Part shown: positions 37,348 to 49,105 of the stretch, piece by piece
How the letters are laid out: each line of letters opens with the position of its first letter
How positions within the stretch are numbered: the stretch's first letter is position 1
Source: Cantharellus purpuraceus
Taxonomy: Eukaryota > Basidiomycota > Agaricomycetes > Cantharellales > Hydnaceae
DNA length: 64,000 bases
Direction of reading: 5' to 3'
NCBI GenBank assembly: GCA_025174535.1
Contig: JALBUN010000011.1
Span: 186,001 to 250,000, forward strand
Translations under genes and position numbers: made by a program
Notes under the pieces: generated by a model
Database searches by the model: none
Seen by the model: only the letters and a program-made list of their open reading frames with translations
Told to the model about the DNA's origin: nothing

Positions 37348-40300
37348 ATGGACGAGCCTCACAATGGCCGGACCCTAGAGAGCAATTCAGGGATAGAGCC
37401 TCCCTGGGCTCACGCTCCCAAGTCTCATATTCGCACTCCGTCGACTCCATCTGCTCGTACAGGTCTTCCTCGGTCCCTCGCCTATATATCTCCTGCACCC
37501 TCTCGACAGAACTCGAGCCAGGTGGAGACCCCTGATACACCAGCGCCCAACAACAAGCCAGAAAAGCCACCCTCTGATCCATATGAAAAAGGTTTTTACC
37601 ATAGCCATTCTGAATTCCGCAACGCCTTGGATTATGCCAACTCTGACCAGAGAGAGAAAGAACGCGAAGCCATGGAGAGGAAGGAGAGGGCTAAAAGGCG
37701 TGATACACGGTTGGATATTGAAAATTGGAACCCACGCAAATGGTTCTTTGGTAGTGACGACCAAGCCTCCCCGAGTGAAGAACGCCATGATTCTTTAAGT
37801 CATACTGATTTAGCTACCCCCTCGACCCCCGCCTCTCGCCATGTCTTTCTCTCGCACACAGTGAGCCGGCCACAGAGTCCAAGAACCCCTACAACGGGGG
37901 GTGGTCCCAAATGGGCTAGGCTCAGATCCCTCCTCCCTCAGGTTGCCGGGGACACGCAGGCGGGACAACCTGTCCCAGCATCATCAGTAGCTGGAACGAC
38001 TGTTAATATGACTGACGAACTCATTACTGGTGGACTATCTGCATTACTCCTCAGAATGTGGTTCGAACGGGACGAAAGTGATGCTCGGCGCATCCCTGTA
38101 CTATTACATCGTCTGCGCATTAGAGTGAGCGATAGCTTGCACCCCCTGCATAGCAGCAAGGCCGTCTTCCGCATCGAGGTTCGGCCCCCCTTTTCTAAAA
38201 ATACATAACCGGAACTGAGCAATTTGTAACGTGTAGTGCGAGTATGCCAATGGTGCGGTTAGATGGGTTGTCTATCGTCAGCTACGTGACTTTATATCTT
38301 TGCACACTCACTACCGCGTCTCAAATGTGTATAATCGGAATATCGATGCTCTTCCGGAATTCCCTCGAACCAGTAATGCATCGAATCTTCTTGACTACTT
38401 CCTCTTACACGTCGAGCAGGTCTTCCTTACTTCAATTTCTTGAAGAAACAGAACCGCGAAAGAGGGCATGACGAGCCAGGTCGCCCCGAGTTTGCCCGCC
38501 TACAACGCGAGGCGCTTGAAGACTATCTTGTGGGACTCCTTCGTGCCGTCGTAGGTTTCCCGGAAGTTTGTGTTCTATTTGTTTTCATGCCTTGCAGATG
38601 TTCCACCCAACGTCGAATCGTCTGTCGCGATTTCTTGAGATATCTGCACTCTCAATTCGCCTGGCACAGTCCGGCGGATCACAGGTTAAGGCCGGTGTGT
38701 TGCAGATCGAGTGTGCCTCTGACTCTAAAGGTGCATTCGCGCGGAAAGGTCTCAGTTGGCACGAGAAGACAAAATCTAAATGGTGTGCAGTCAGAGAGAG
38801 CTACCTCGTTGTGCTCAAGGACCCGGGTGAAGTAAGTTTTCCCATGAACGCCAGAAATGGATCTTAGCCAACATTGGAATGCACAGCTCGAAATCTTCGA
38901 AGTTTTCATGCTCGATTCGCAATTCAAGATCGAGCGCCCCAAACGGGTGTACCGACAGGGTTTGAATCTCTTGCACCGCAGCCACGAGGAAGACGAGACG
39001 GATGGAGTGTCTGGTAAGGACGCGGCAGATACTGCACACTCAAATGTCCACAACAACGGAACCGAGACGAGTAGCAAGTTACATTCACTCAAGTCTGGAT
39101 GGAGCCGAATTTTCAACCATCCTAATGCTCCCAGCACCCACTCGCTTCCCCCACCACGATCTCACCATACTCGGGTCCGCTCTGATTGCCATGGATTATC
39201 ATCTGAATTTGCGACATCGATGGGTAGCGACGATGAAGACGAGAATGGCCATGCAGGTCCGTCTGCTTCCTTGGTTGACCCATCTACAAATATGGACCCA
39301 TTGCGAGTGGAAACTGGGAGCGATGAGGAGGCCCCAAAGCAGAGCAAAGACGGGTTAGCCCGTGAGAGTTCGAGGAAGAAGCGGAAACGTGCCAAGGACG
39401 TGTCGAGGCACACATTCTATATCGAGAATTCACAGATGAGATTGAAGTTGTTCGCCCGAAGCACGGTTAGTGATGAGGATCATCTCTGCATTTCGAACAA
39501 GTGTTTATGTTCATCTTGACGTGCAGCGTCAGATGCAACAGTGGATTGCTGCCCTCGAGCGGATTGCAGCTGCTTCACACTGGGCAGGCAAAAACAGATT
39601 CGACAGTTTTGCTCCTATCCGTCTAAATGTCGCAGCTCAATGGCTTGTTGACGGAGTAAGTAAAACAAGTAATCGCTGAAGGATCGACAGCTTATTGTTT
39701 CCTTCAACTTAGCGTGACTACTTCTGGAATCTGTCCCGTGCGATTTTACTAGCTAAAGAAACAATATACATCCATGACTGGTGGTTGTCTCCTGGTACGC
39801 TCAACTACATCGCGATTCATCCTCCTGAGTAATCGTTTGGCATTTCAGAACTACAGATGCGGCGGCCAGGCAAACCGAATTACCGTCTCGATCGACTTCT
39901 GGAGCGCAAGGCTAAAGAAGGTGTCAAGATCTTCATCATTCTCTAGTGAGCGGCGGGGTCTCATTGGCACTTTTTGAGGCAAATTCATGATATTTTTTAG
40001 CAATGAGGTGTCAAGTCGAACAACACCTACGGACAGCAAGTAAGCTGCGATTGTTTCGTTTGGGGACCGACACTCAGACACTCTACCAACAGTTATACCA
40101 AGCAGAGACTAACTGGCTTGCACCAAAATATAATGGTTCAACGGTCCCCTTCCCACTTCCAAACCGGCACATATTACTGGGCACATGTACGTATATTCAA
40201 TTCTTATTTTTGCTTTGAGGTTATATGCCATACAGCACGAGAAAATGTGTGTGATTGATGAGGCGATTGCTTTCATGGGCGGCCTTGATCTCTGCTTTGG

Positions 40301-43300
40301 ACGATGGGACACAGCTCAGCATGTGCTCGTTGACGACGGAGACATGACTTGCCGTGAAGGGTCTGAATATGTTTGGCCGGGTATGTCAGGTTCAACGTCA
40401 AAACGTCTCTCTCCAATGACATCATATGGTCAGGCAAAGACTACAGCAACGAGCGAGTGGTAGAATTCCATACACTCAATAAACCTGAACAGGACATGTA
40501 CGATCGTACAAAGGTTCCTCGAATGCCATGGTAAGAAAAGTCCTTCTGTCACTTGATTGTTTAACCAGTCTCATAGGCATGATGTTGCCTTGCAAATTGT
40601 TGGTCCACCTGCTCGAGACCTGTGTCGTCATTTTGTCCAGCGGTGACGGATATCTTCCCTTGTATTGAGTGTTGACTGATATTCCTTGTGTGAAGGTGGA
40701 ACTACCTGCTCCGCAGCAAAGTGAGCTGTCGTCACCATACTCAGACATCGTGTTTACGCTTGTCTATAGAACCATAGCCGTGTCATGCCGTTCCTGTTGC
40801 CGCCTTCAGAGTTTAAGCAACATGAGCTTATAGACAGTGGCCTAACCGGTACATGCGAGCTACAGATATGCAGGTCGGCTGGCCCATGGTCACTGGGAAC
40901 GCCAAGCAGGATTGAGCACTCGATACAGAATGCATATTTGAAAGGTGACTGGGCTGCCCTAATGTATGCAACATCGCCTAACTAATGTTATATGACAGCG
41001 ATACAACTATCAGAGCACTTCGTGTACATCGAGAATCAGTTCTTCATTACCTCGTAAGTTGTCTGGCAATTCGGGGCACTTGTCCAACCTAAATCGATTG
41101 ATGCACCCCAGCACTGTCGTCAACGATGTTCAAATCGACAATAAAATCGGTGACGCATTGGTGCATCGGATCATCCGCGCTCACCGTGAGGGAGCTAAAT
41201 GGAAGGCAATCATTATAATACCTTTGCTGCCTGGATTTCCTTCTCCAATCGATCAAGGTGAAGCCAGCGCGGTACGTTGCTCCTGTATGAAATTCTAGAC
41301 TAGGAAATTGGTTATTCAAGCTATCGCGTCTAGATTCGGATTATTCTTGAATGCCAAAGTCGAACCATTGGACGAGGTCCAAATTCTATCTTTTCCAGAC
41401 TACGGAAGGAAGGCATTGATGTGCGTGTGTTTGACTATTGTATTGTCTAACAGGCTTTTAGTGTCAACTTAGCCGGACGAATATATATCAATCTTCTCTC
41501 TTCGTGGCTGGGGCAAACTCAAAGGTGATGTTTTAACCACCGAGCAGGTACGTGGTAGCACCTGGTACAGTGAGATTGCCTTAGTTAATGGAGTATTATG
41601 CTACAGGTATACATTCACGGCAAGGTGCGTATAAAGAGCGATAGCCCTCCGACACACATTTCATTTCACCTCTAGATAATGATTGTTGATGACCGCCTGG
41701 CCATCATCGGTTCGGCTAACATCAACGAACGCTCACAACGTGGAGACCGTGATTCAGAACTTGCGTCTGTTATTCGGGACACTGATATGATTGATGGGTC
41801 AGTGTGGATGGTTAACTTCGCTGTTTGCGTTACACATTCATTTGATTTTCAACAGCAAAATGGACGGCAAGCCGTTCAAAGTTGGCCGATTCGCCCACAC
41901 GCTCCGAGTGAGACTCATGCGTGAGCATTTGGGTGTCGACGTCGATGCCATGTATGAAGAGGACTTGTTGGCTTCGGAGCCAGTCAAACCCGAGATGGAC
42001 ATTGAAGCATGGGACCCTGACAATGAACAGCGGTCCAAAAATAAGCATGTTGGAGTCACTCGAATAGGACCAAGTCGCCACAATAAAATCATCGGCTTTA
42101 TTGCAAAGGATCTCAAAACAGCCGCGACGCAAGGTATGACTTGATGCGGGCTGATAGACATTAATTTTCATGAATTATCTAGTGCTCCATGATTCCGATG
42201 ATGCACCTTCCAAAGATGCTGGACAGCTGATGGGGATGCGACCCAAGACTCGGGATCCCTTAACAAACAACAAAGAGCTGGAGGAGGAACGACTTGGTCA
42301 TGACCGTGAAGGTAACAAGCAACCCAACTTTGCGAGTTCGTTGGTCCCGACCCTGGAGGAGAAGACTGTTATGGAAAACTGGCCTCAGTCGCAGGCTGAT
42401 GACAAGCCCATTCTGGACGCCATAGCTGATGCTACTGCCACCTCTTGGCAGAATGGCTCGGCCAGGTATGGCGAGGACGTGATGCCACTGCCAGCTGGCG
42501 AGATGGAGGGTGAGCCGGTTGAAGCGCGAGTTCGCGACGGGCCAAGGGAGCTATACGGCGCACAGGCCGGTGCATCCAGTGATGCTCAAACAGACAATCA
42601 ACCTCCGCATGCTAGACAGGGAAGAGATGATTCTACTGATGCAGAGAAGGCTGCTGTGCGAGGCCGCTCTATTGTTCGTAAACACCTATCCTCCCGAATG
42701 GTCACGAAACCGTGGACGCTTCCTGTGCCTGGTCCTATTGTTGATCCACATGGATTCGAAGATCCCATATGTAATGAATTCTACAAGGATGTGTGGGTTG
42801 CAGCCGCCGTACACAACGTAAGATCTACTTAATAACCCTGAGTGCATACTCAAGTCCAAGCAGACGGAAATATATCGCAAGGTCTTCCACGCCATCCCAG
42901 ATGATCTAGTGACAACATGGAAACAATACAAGGAGTTCATTCTGCATCACGACAGACTACAGAGACCTGTGAGCTCTTCAAGCGATCAATTTGACCACAT
43001 TGCTCATCTATTTGCAGGTCAAGGACGCCACGCCAGCGGCAGAACCCATAGCACACATCCCATCAGAGAGGAGTTCAAATGATGCGAATGTAGACAAACA
43101 AGAGAAGGCTTTAGGGCCCGACAAGGACGTCAATCAGAACCCTGATGAAGTCGGAAACAGTGAATCAAATAGGTCACCACAGTCGCCCGCCTCAAAATCA
43201 GCAGAGTCTCATGATCCTCGGTCTCAACGAGCATCGCGACAAGACGAACCTTTCGAACAATGGGAAAGGGATGCCATGGAGAACCTGCTCATGGAAGTAA

Positions 43301-43511
43301 GAGGCCATTTAGGTAAGTTACTTCCACTGGATCAACTTGCAGCTTTTCCTACGTGGTTTTTAGTGGTATATCCAACGCGATTCCTTGAAGGTGAGGATGT
43401 TGCAAACAATTTCTTGTTCAATGCAGATAGGTAAGTCGGACGCACACTTCCAAGCATCACAATTTTTGTAACGGTTGCCGCAGGCTGCTTCCGTTGCCGA
43501 TTTACAATTAA
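37348..43511 (+). CDS. Phospholipase D1 (Spo14 family) with PX and PH regions
   Basis: Hydrolyses phosphatidylcholine to phosphatidic acid and choline at membranes; in yeast Spo14 is needed for sporulation membranes and secretion. About 24 exons make roughly 1640 aa. A Ser/Pro-rich N terminus (exon 37348-38178) leads into a PX-like region ([32 protein letters not shown]), then a PH region split by an acidic insertion ([20 protein letters not shown] ... [18 protein letters not shown]). The two catalytic halves follow: first [21 protein letters not shown] (about 40236-40290), second [20 protein letters not shown] (41607-41730). Both HxKx4D motifs are intact, so the enzyme should be active. The His and Lys of the second motif sit on an 18-nt micro-exon (41607-41624). 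The Asp/Glu-rich C-terminal half ends with the family-like [20 protein letters not shown]. Confidence 0.92.
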
Positions 43512-44717
43512 CTTATTTTTTTGTGGCTAGTAATTATATTTGTCATATATATACATTTTGCAGTGGATGTTCGGGGATGAAGTGATGAAGTACTTCCATC
43601 AAAGTCTGGCCTTGCTAAGTCCAGACCTAAGCGGCCAGAAACAAGCCCGCGCGAAGACCAAAGGAAGTCAGGAGAGTAAACTACACGTTTGGTCAAAATG
43701 AGGGCGGGGCTCGATAGAATCAGTGAAAGGAGGGTAGCCTGAGCTGGGAAAGACATTTAAATTTCACCTCAAAAACTCTTGATAACAAAGTAGGAAGACA
43801 CAATTAGAAACCTTACAGCATACGCTTCTAGCAGGGCTGTCAAAAGTTGGTAATGTACAGACTTCATGCTGGTCGCAAGCCGGGGGGACCCTGAAAACTA
43901 CAGCTCTAACAGCTGAATAGCTGAAGAGAACGTCAGGATTAGTGAGAGTAAGCTGGTCCGCTCAGCAAATATGATATACAGAGTGGCGGCTCCATGGTTC
44001 AATTACATCGGAAGTAAGGCGCTAGGCGGATCACAAGGACCAAGTTGAGAGCTGTCTAAAGAATATTCCGTCCACTAGCCTCGCCTGCCAAACGGTTTCA
44101 AACACAGAGACTGTGTCACAGTTGTTGATGATGGCCCGGAGTGGATTGTTGAGATTTGACAGAATAATAAAAGTTGAACACTGGGTAGTTTTTATAAATA
44201 AAAATACGGGCGTCGAAGAGAATATTTTCTGAAATGTTGCAAATATACCTGCGAACCATCATTCTGATACTTGATCAGTTGTGCATTGTGAACTTGAAGG
44301 TCGGAAAGTCTCACGACTTGGCAATGACCTTGTGCCCTTGTTTTCCTTTACTTTGGCCGTAATACCTGTTTCCTCCCTTGAGGTTGCTACACTGTGTCAA
44401 GAGCCTTCTAGCAAGGTTGAGACTTGTACAGTGTATGTCTCAATCTTGCTAGAAAACTCTTGACACAGTGTAGTAGTGAGATTCTAAAACAGAGACGGGT
44501 CCGTCTGGATGGAAGGGAGCCTTCCAGCACCTGTGCCCACCAGGACAGCATATCTTGGCACTGTCCGTATCTGTACCGGTTCAATCGCTGGGCTTGAGAG
44601 TCAGAGCAGTGCTTGTCCAAACAGCTGTTCAGCTTTGGGAGTGGCAAATTAGATAAGCATCGGAGTCTGCAGTAATTGCGGAGTACACACTGATCTCCGA
44701 TATACCCTGTTTGAGTC
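43512..44717. other. Spacer with long hairpin upstream of WW-domain gene
   Basis: 1.2 kb, AT-rich, with no supportable coding frame. It contains the 37-bp inverted repeat annotated separately. The rest should hold the 3' end of the phospholipase D gene and the promoter of the WW-domain gene. Confidence 0.5.
44387..44473. repeat. 37-bp inverted repeat with 13-nt loop (long hairpin)
   Basis: The left arm (44387-44423) begins CTACACTGTGTCAAGAG and the right arm (44437-44473) is its reverse complement at 34 of 37 positions; the loop is TTGTACAGTGTAT. As RNA the three differences are two adjacent C-A mismatches and one G-U wobble, so the stem would be very stable. It lies about 245 bp upstream of the WW-domain start codon. 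It could be a small-RNA precursor, a transposon footprint or a structured leader. No terminal duplication was noticed at its flanks. Confidence 0.9.
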
Positions 44718-45563
44718 ATGTCCAACAACGCCTCCAGGTCTGCCTCTGCCGGGCCAAGTGAAGACACTGACCATCCCAAGGCTTCTACCTCTCAACATCA
44801 GTCGCCAGATGCTCCAGCATCTAATACCATGGACGACAAACTAAAGGACCACTCGGGAACGGACGACTCAGGAAAGGACGACACCCTGCCCGATGAGAAG
44901 GACAATGACAGGGAGGATAGATCTCTCTCAACAGAAACACCTAGCAGCTCTGTAACCCCCTCTCAGGGTGACTGGCAGGCCATCTGGGCCCCAATGCAAA
45001 ACGCGTACTATTTCTACAACTCCATAACGAATGAGACGACATGGACGAATCCACTTCAGCCTCAGCCTGCAGCAGACCAGGCTGATGGGACTCAGACGCC
45101 TGCGGGTGCATCGTACCCTTCTGCTTCGACTTCTGGCTCGATGTATGCCACGCAGGCCGCTGCAGAAGCCGCTGGCATCGACCCTTCCCTTGCTTACCTC
45201 GATCCTTCCTTGGGACTTCCAGGGAGCACACTTGCCGGGACCTTCACTGCCAAGTTTAATGCACGAACGGGCGCATTCACGCGAGTTGACGCCAGGGATC
45301 CTTCCCATTTGTCAGAAGCAGAACGCGCGAAACGGATGAGCGAGGTATATTTTGATGTTGGGGCGTGGGAAAGGGAGTTGGAACAAAGACAGTCAGAGGA
45401 AGAAAGTACTGGCAAGAAGAGAAAACGACCGTCAAAGAAGGATCTGGTAAGTTGTAGAGGCACTAAGCATTATCCTCGTGATATTGATCACTTTTTGTAG
45501 GAGCGGTTTAAAGAACAGAAGAGACTGAAGAAGATAGCGAAGACGGCTTGGCTGCGTACTTAG
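44718..45563 (+). CDS. WW-domain protein
   Basis: Two exons (44718-45446, 45501-45563) give 263 aa. A hydrophilic N terminus of about 80 residues rich in Ser, Asp and Lys precedes one WW domain at residues 84-113 (WQAIWAPMQNAYYFYNSITN ... TWTNPL), in which Asn replaces the residue before the final Pro-Leu. After an Ala/Ser/Pro linker comes FTAKFNARTGAFT and a highly charged C terminus (WERELEQRQSEEES, KKRKRPSKKD, ERFKEQKRLKKIAKTAWLRT) that looks nuclear. WW domains bind Pro-rich peptides. The combination suggests a pre-mRNA-processing or transcription partner, but that is inference. No orthologue name is certain. Confidence 0.85.
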
Positions 45564-46265
45564 GAAGTGGTAGACTTTATATTGATCGGTTTTTTTTCCC
45601 AGCTGGTTCGTAGGCCTTGACCAACGGATCATTCTGTGCTATGTTGCTTCTGCGGTACCCTTGATCTGAATCTGTTGCCTCTGCTTCCCGCTCCGACGCC
45701 AATGTTGTCGTGGCGTCAAAGTTAGCTGCGGCTTCTGTACTTCAGTCATGGCCGCCCGGGTCCCATATAATTTCGGGCACAAATTCATACCATGCGATAT
45801 GCGCAAGAGATATGGTATTTTCGTCTGCATTGTAGGTACTGTTTTCTTGCGGTCAGCGAGCCTAGCTCGGTATTTACCGGCGACTTCACGTCCGCTTGGA
45901 GCCCGCAAGTCAGCAGATGGTACCATGCGCTAAGGCGCCATCCACTGGCTGAGCTGACTGAACCCCTTGCGGTCGCCACCAGCTGACAATGTCTTCGTCC
46001 CCGCAGTCAGGATCATGCTCTATTACATGGGTCCGTTGGTAAGACGATTCTACAATAGATTTATGCACGAGGCCGTCTCATATTCCTGATCCAAGAAATT
46101 ACTACTAGTACTAGGACATTCCGTCACTGATATCTACAGTAAGACAGTTCAAAGTTGGTCCGATGACATATGGGATCGCCCTTGCTTCAAAACACCGAGA
46201 CCGTGTCCGTGGCTCATATCAACGCACCACCGGTACCCGTGACACCATCTCATATGCTCCACTCA
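45564..46265. other. Convergent spacer
   Basis: About 700 bp between the facing stop codons of the WW-domain and secreted-protein genes. Several overlapping open frames occur on both strands (45639-45986) but none has a motif or a splice-consistent partner. Confidence 0.4.
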
Positions 46266-46846
46266 TTAGAGTCCACCGCGTTTGAACTTTGCCCCACTTG
46301 TCGCAGTAGAGCTTACTTTGACGCTCACGTTTTTCGCCAGAGTTTCTGTGGTTGGACCCGCCTGCCAACATTGAAGGGATCTGGTCAGTTCTTTATTGTT
46401 TAGAAAAGCGTACTCACTCCAATAAGGAAGAAGTCTACCACATGGAGTACGGCATCGCCGCTCTGCATTCCTTGTGGTAGGGTGAACGTGAAATTTTGGT
46501 AGGGGGGCTTGAAGGGTTCGTGGCGTTGTGGGTTGAAATCACCCGCAAACAGGATTTGACCCAGGATTCCGTTATCACTGCTCGGACACGGCGTGGAACC
46601 GCAACTCTGCAGACCGATAACAACGGACACCGACTGAAGTGGCCCCAGAGTGACCTATAGAGATAGTGTATGATTAAAAGCATCAAAGAGTAAACAAGCA
46701 TGCATGCGCACGGGCTGGTCGACCTCAACAATGAACGGCTTTCCAGCGGTCAACACCTGACCATCAACTGGGGTTGCGATTTCAAAAGTCTGTGCATAAG
46801 CAGTGGCCGCTAAAGCAAGAGCTCCAAGAAGTTGAAAGATCTGCAT
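46266..46846 (-). CDS. Small secreted protein
   Basis: Three exons (46846-46712, 46654-46418, 46361-46266) join in frame to 155 aa. The N terminus MQIFQLLGALALAATAYAQ is a clear signal peptide with cleavage likely after AYA. The mature part begins TFEIATPVDGQVLTAGKPF, an Ig-like beta-sandwich opening similar to the N-terminal domains of fungal Kre9/Knh1 and Ser-Thr-rich GPI-anchored proteins. Two Cys residues (LQSCGSTPCP) may pair. The C terminus has Lys and Ser/Thr residues but no strong GPI-anchor signal. It could act in the cell wall or be an apoplastic effector; neither is shown by the sequence. An in-frame ATG upstream of MQIFQ would lack a good signal peptide and is not used. Confidence 0.8.
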
Positions 46847-47886
46847 GAGTATACTGTGTACTGTATAATGGGTGTGAGGAGGTAAGGTCAAGCCCCCTTC
46901 CATATTCCCCGTGCTTTTAATATATATCATGTCATACTAGTAGCGCCGTTGTTACTCGCGAACTTTCAAGTGCGTGCTAACACCGATCCAGAAATGCCTC
47001 GCTTCTAGGCATGGCTTCCCTACTGGTAAAAGATTGATTGGCATACACTGCCTTCCGAGTCCAAGGTCACAATCACTGCAATAGGTAACCCATCGGATCG
47101 AAGGTTCTCCCGAGCACCATCCCTCAGGCGCACACTCTTCAAACTGACTACGGATGCAACTGTCTATTATTGCAACCTTCAAACCTCTTCAAAGCCTGAG
47201 TGTTTTGCAAGGTCATCATTCATAATCATCTTGAGACTAAGTGGTAGATTTCTATCGATCCGGATCTGCAAGGGGTGTGTAGGCTTCGGGCGGCAGTACG
47301 GGCAGTTTAATCAATGGTGAAAGTCAGCACACACTTATTTGCAAATGACGATCACAGACGACACCCTATATCTCAGGTACCTCGGAGACTCGGCGATCAT
47401 GGAATCCGAAGTACGTGCTATCCACACTATTTCGCGCCTCGTGCCAGCCTCGTGTCTTGTCTTTGTTTATTTGTTGGACTCATGCTCATTCGTTATACCT
47501 CAACTGGTCACTAATGCAAGCCATAACAGACTACCCTTTCGTCTGCGTAGATCAATCCGGTTCACCGGCTTCTACGAATGAAGACATAGGAGAGGAGTGG
47601 ACAGTGATGATCTTTTCTTGAGCGGTGATGCTTCTATGAAGTTTGGCCTGAAGCCCCCATTATCACATTGTCACTTGTCAATTTCTCGGACATTACATGG
47701 CATGCCATTCATAGTATGATTCGGTTCTTGGTTCCAGCCTGTGTGGATCTGTTTGCAATTGCCGGTTCAACCATGGGTGCTACGAAGGCCTTCGGTAGCC
47801 GAATAGTTTATTTCTAGTATAGAAGACCCAAAAGTCGTGAAAGTCCTGTGCCCACGATAGTGCAATGCAAATCACTATGCACCTCT
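46847..47886. other. Intergenic, nothing recognised
   Basis: About 1 kb upstream of the secreted-protein gene, which should include its promoter (AATATATATCAT at 46918-46929 is TATA-like). The remaining frames are short and motif-free. Confidence 0.4.
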
Positions 47887-48160
47887 CTAGAATACGCATA
47901 CAACTTTTAGACTATATCGAGCCCTTGAATGTCTGTAATTCGAGCACTCGCACCTCTTGCTGTTTACAATTTTTCTTAGAATAGAAGCGTACGTATTGGG
48001 TCCAATAAGTCTATAAAAATAAATAAAAACCAGCCTCGGTGAAGGCAACCCATAGATGTTAGTCCACGTTAGCCTCACGGACATCAATGTACATCCGGTC
48101 ACGACTTTCCGAGTCACGTTTGTTGGGATGTAACAGCTAGGATTATTTCTTACCGTCATC
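47887..48160 (-). pseudogene. Decayed duplicate of the 3' end of the CinA-like gene
   Basis: This stretch aligns in order with the 3' end of the adjacent intact gene (48300-48520). Shared blocks include CACCTCT then TTACAATTT, CCAGCCTCGG then AAGGC, GTTAGCCTC then GG-CATCA, and CCGGTYAC-ACTTYCCGAGT. On the minus strand the words VTRKVVTG correspond to VTREVVTG of the intact copy, after which frame and similarity decay. It is therefore a truncated tandem copy lacking the 5' part of the gene. Confidence 0.65.
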
Positions 48161-48357
48161 TTGAGTAGGTGTGTGGCATGCCAACTGAGATACCTCAGGC
48201 GTAGTCGCTACCTATACTAGACCGTAGAGATGGCAATTAAACAACGACTTAGTGATGCAAATCATGCCGTACCCTCCCCCAGAATACTTGTACGGCCTTT
48301 GCAATTTATTGTCTGTAGGAGCTTGTAGAGGTCGAATACTCCCACCTCTCCAACTGA

Positions 48358-48943
48358 TTACAATTTCCCCACAGGAAAGGACACGTCCCCTTTCAATACG
48401 TCTCTAAGAAAAACCAAGCCAGCCTCGGCAAAGGCCACCATGTTAGCCTCGCGGTCATCAGATCCGGTTACCACTTCCCGAGTTACAACACCGTCCTTTG
48501 AAGCGACTGCCAGAGCAACATAACCTGGGGTCCTATTTCTCACGGCAGTATTACCTGTAGGACCAGCAGTACCGCTCTCGCAGAGGGTGAACGTAGAATC
48601 CAATTTGCCACGAACGTGGGTCGCCAAACCCGCCACTATTTCAGGCGTTGGTCCCCTGGGGTGATGTGTTAGCCAGTTATGTCGTTCTAAAGTCTCAGGC
48701 TTTGCACTTGTAATCTTTGACACTATCCTGCGTCCATCCTGCAAACGCGATTCTCGACTCGAGTGTATACAGGGTCAATCCGCCTCGATAGAACGCGCTT
48801 GCACCTGGGACGGACAGTAGGGCTGCCGAGACTATTCCACCAGCAGCGGTTTCTGCAATGGAAATGGTCTGATGCTTGTCCTTCAGAAGTGTAGCAACTT
48901 CTCGCAGGACTGAGCGTAGTGAGTGCGGGGGAAAGGCAGACAT
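48358..48943 (-). CDS. CinA C-terminal domain protein (NMN amidohydrolase-like)
   Basis: Two exons (48943-48708, 48655-48358) give 177 aa. The conserved CinA core is present: SIAETAAGGIVSAALLSVPG, FYRGGLTLYT, IVAGLATHVRGKL, ESGTAGPTGN, RTPGYVALAVA and the end DREANMVAFAEAGLVFL. Bacterial PncC/CinA deamidates nicotinamide mononucleotide to the acid form in pyridine-nucleotide salvage. Fungal stand-alone versions are common but their function is less studied. The Ser and Thr residues of ESGTAGPTG and AETAAGG correspond to the active-site area of the bacterial enzymes. A degenerate partial copy lies just downstream. Confidence 0.88.
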
Positions 48944-49105
48944 TGCTCCGAGGTTTGCTAAGGAAATTTGGCGCTGGGGCCGAAATCGGCAGAATACTTG
49001 TGTTGCAGCACTAACAGGGCACTACCGAACCATTTATCTTACCTCATTATAGATTTGGCATACGAAGATGGTATCAACTACAAACTCCCCTCCTAGATAG
49101 CCTCA

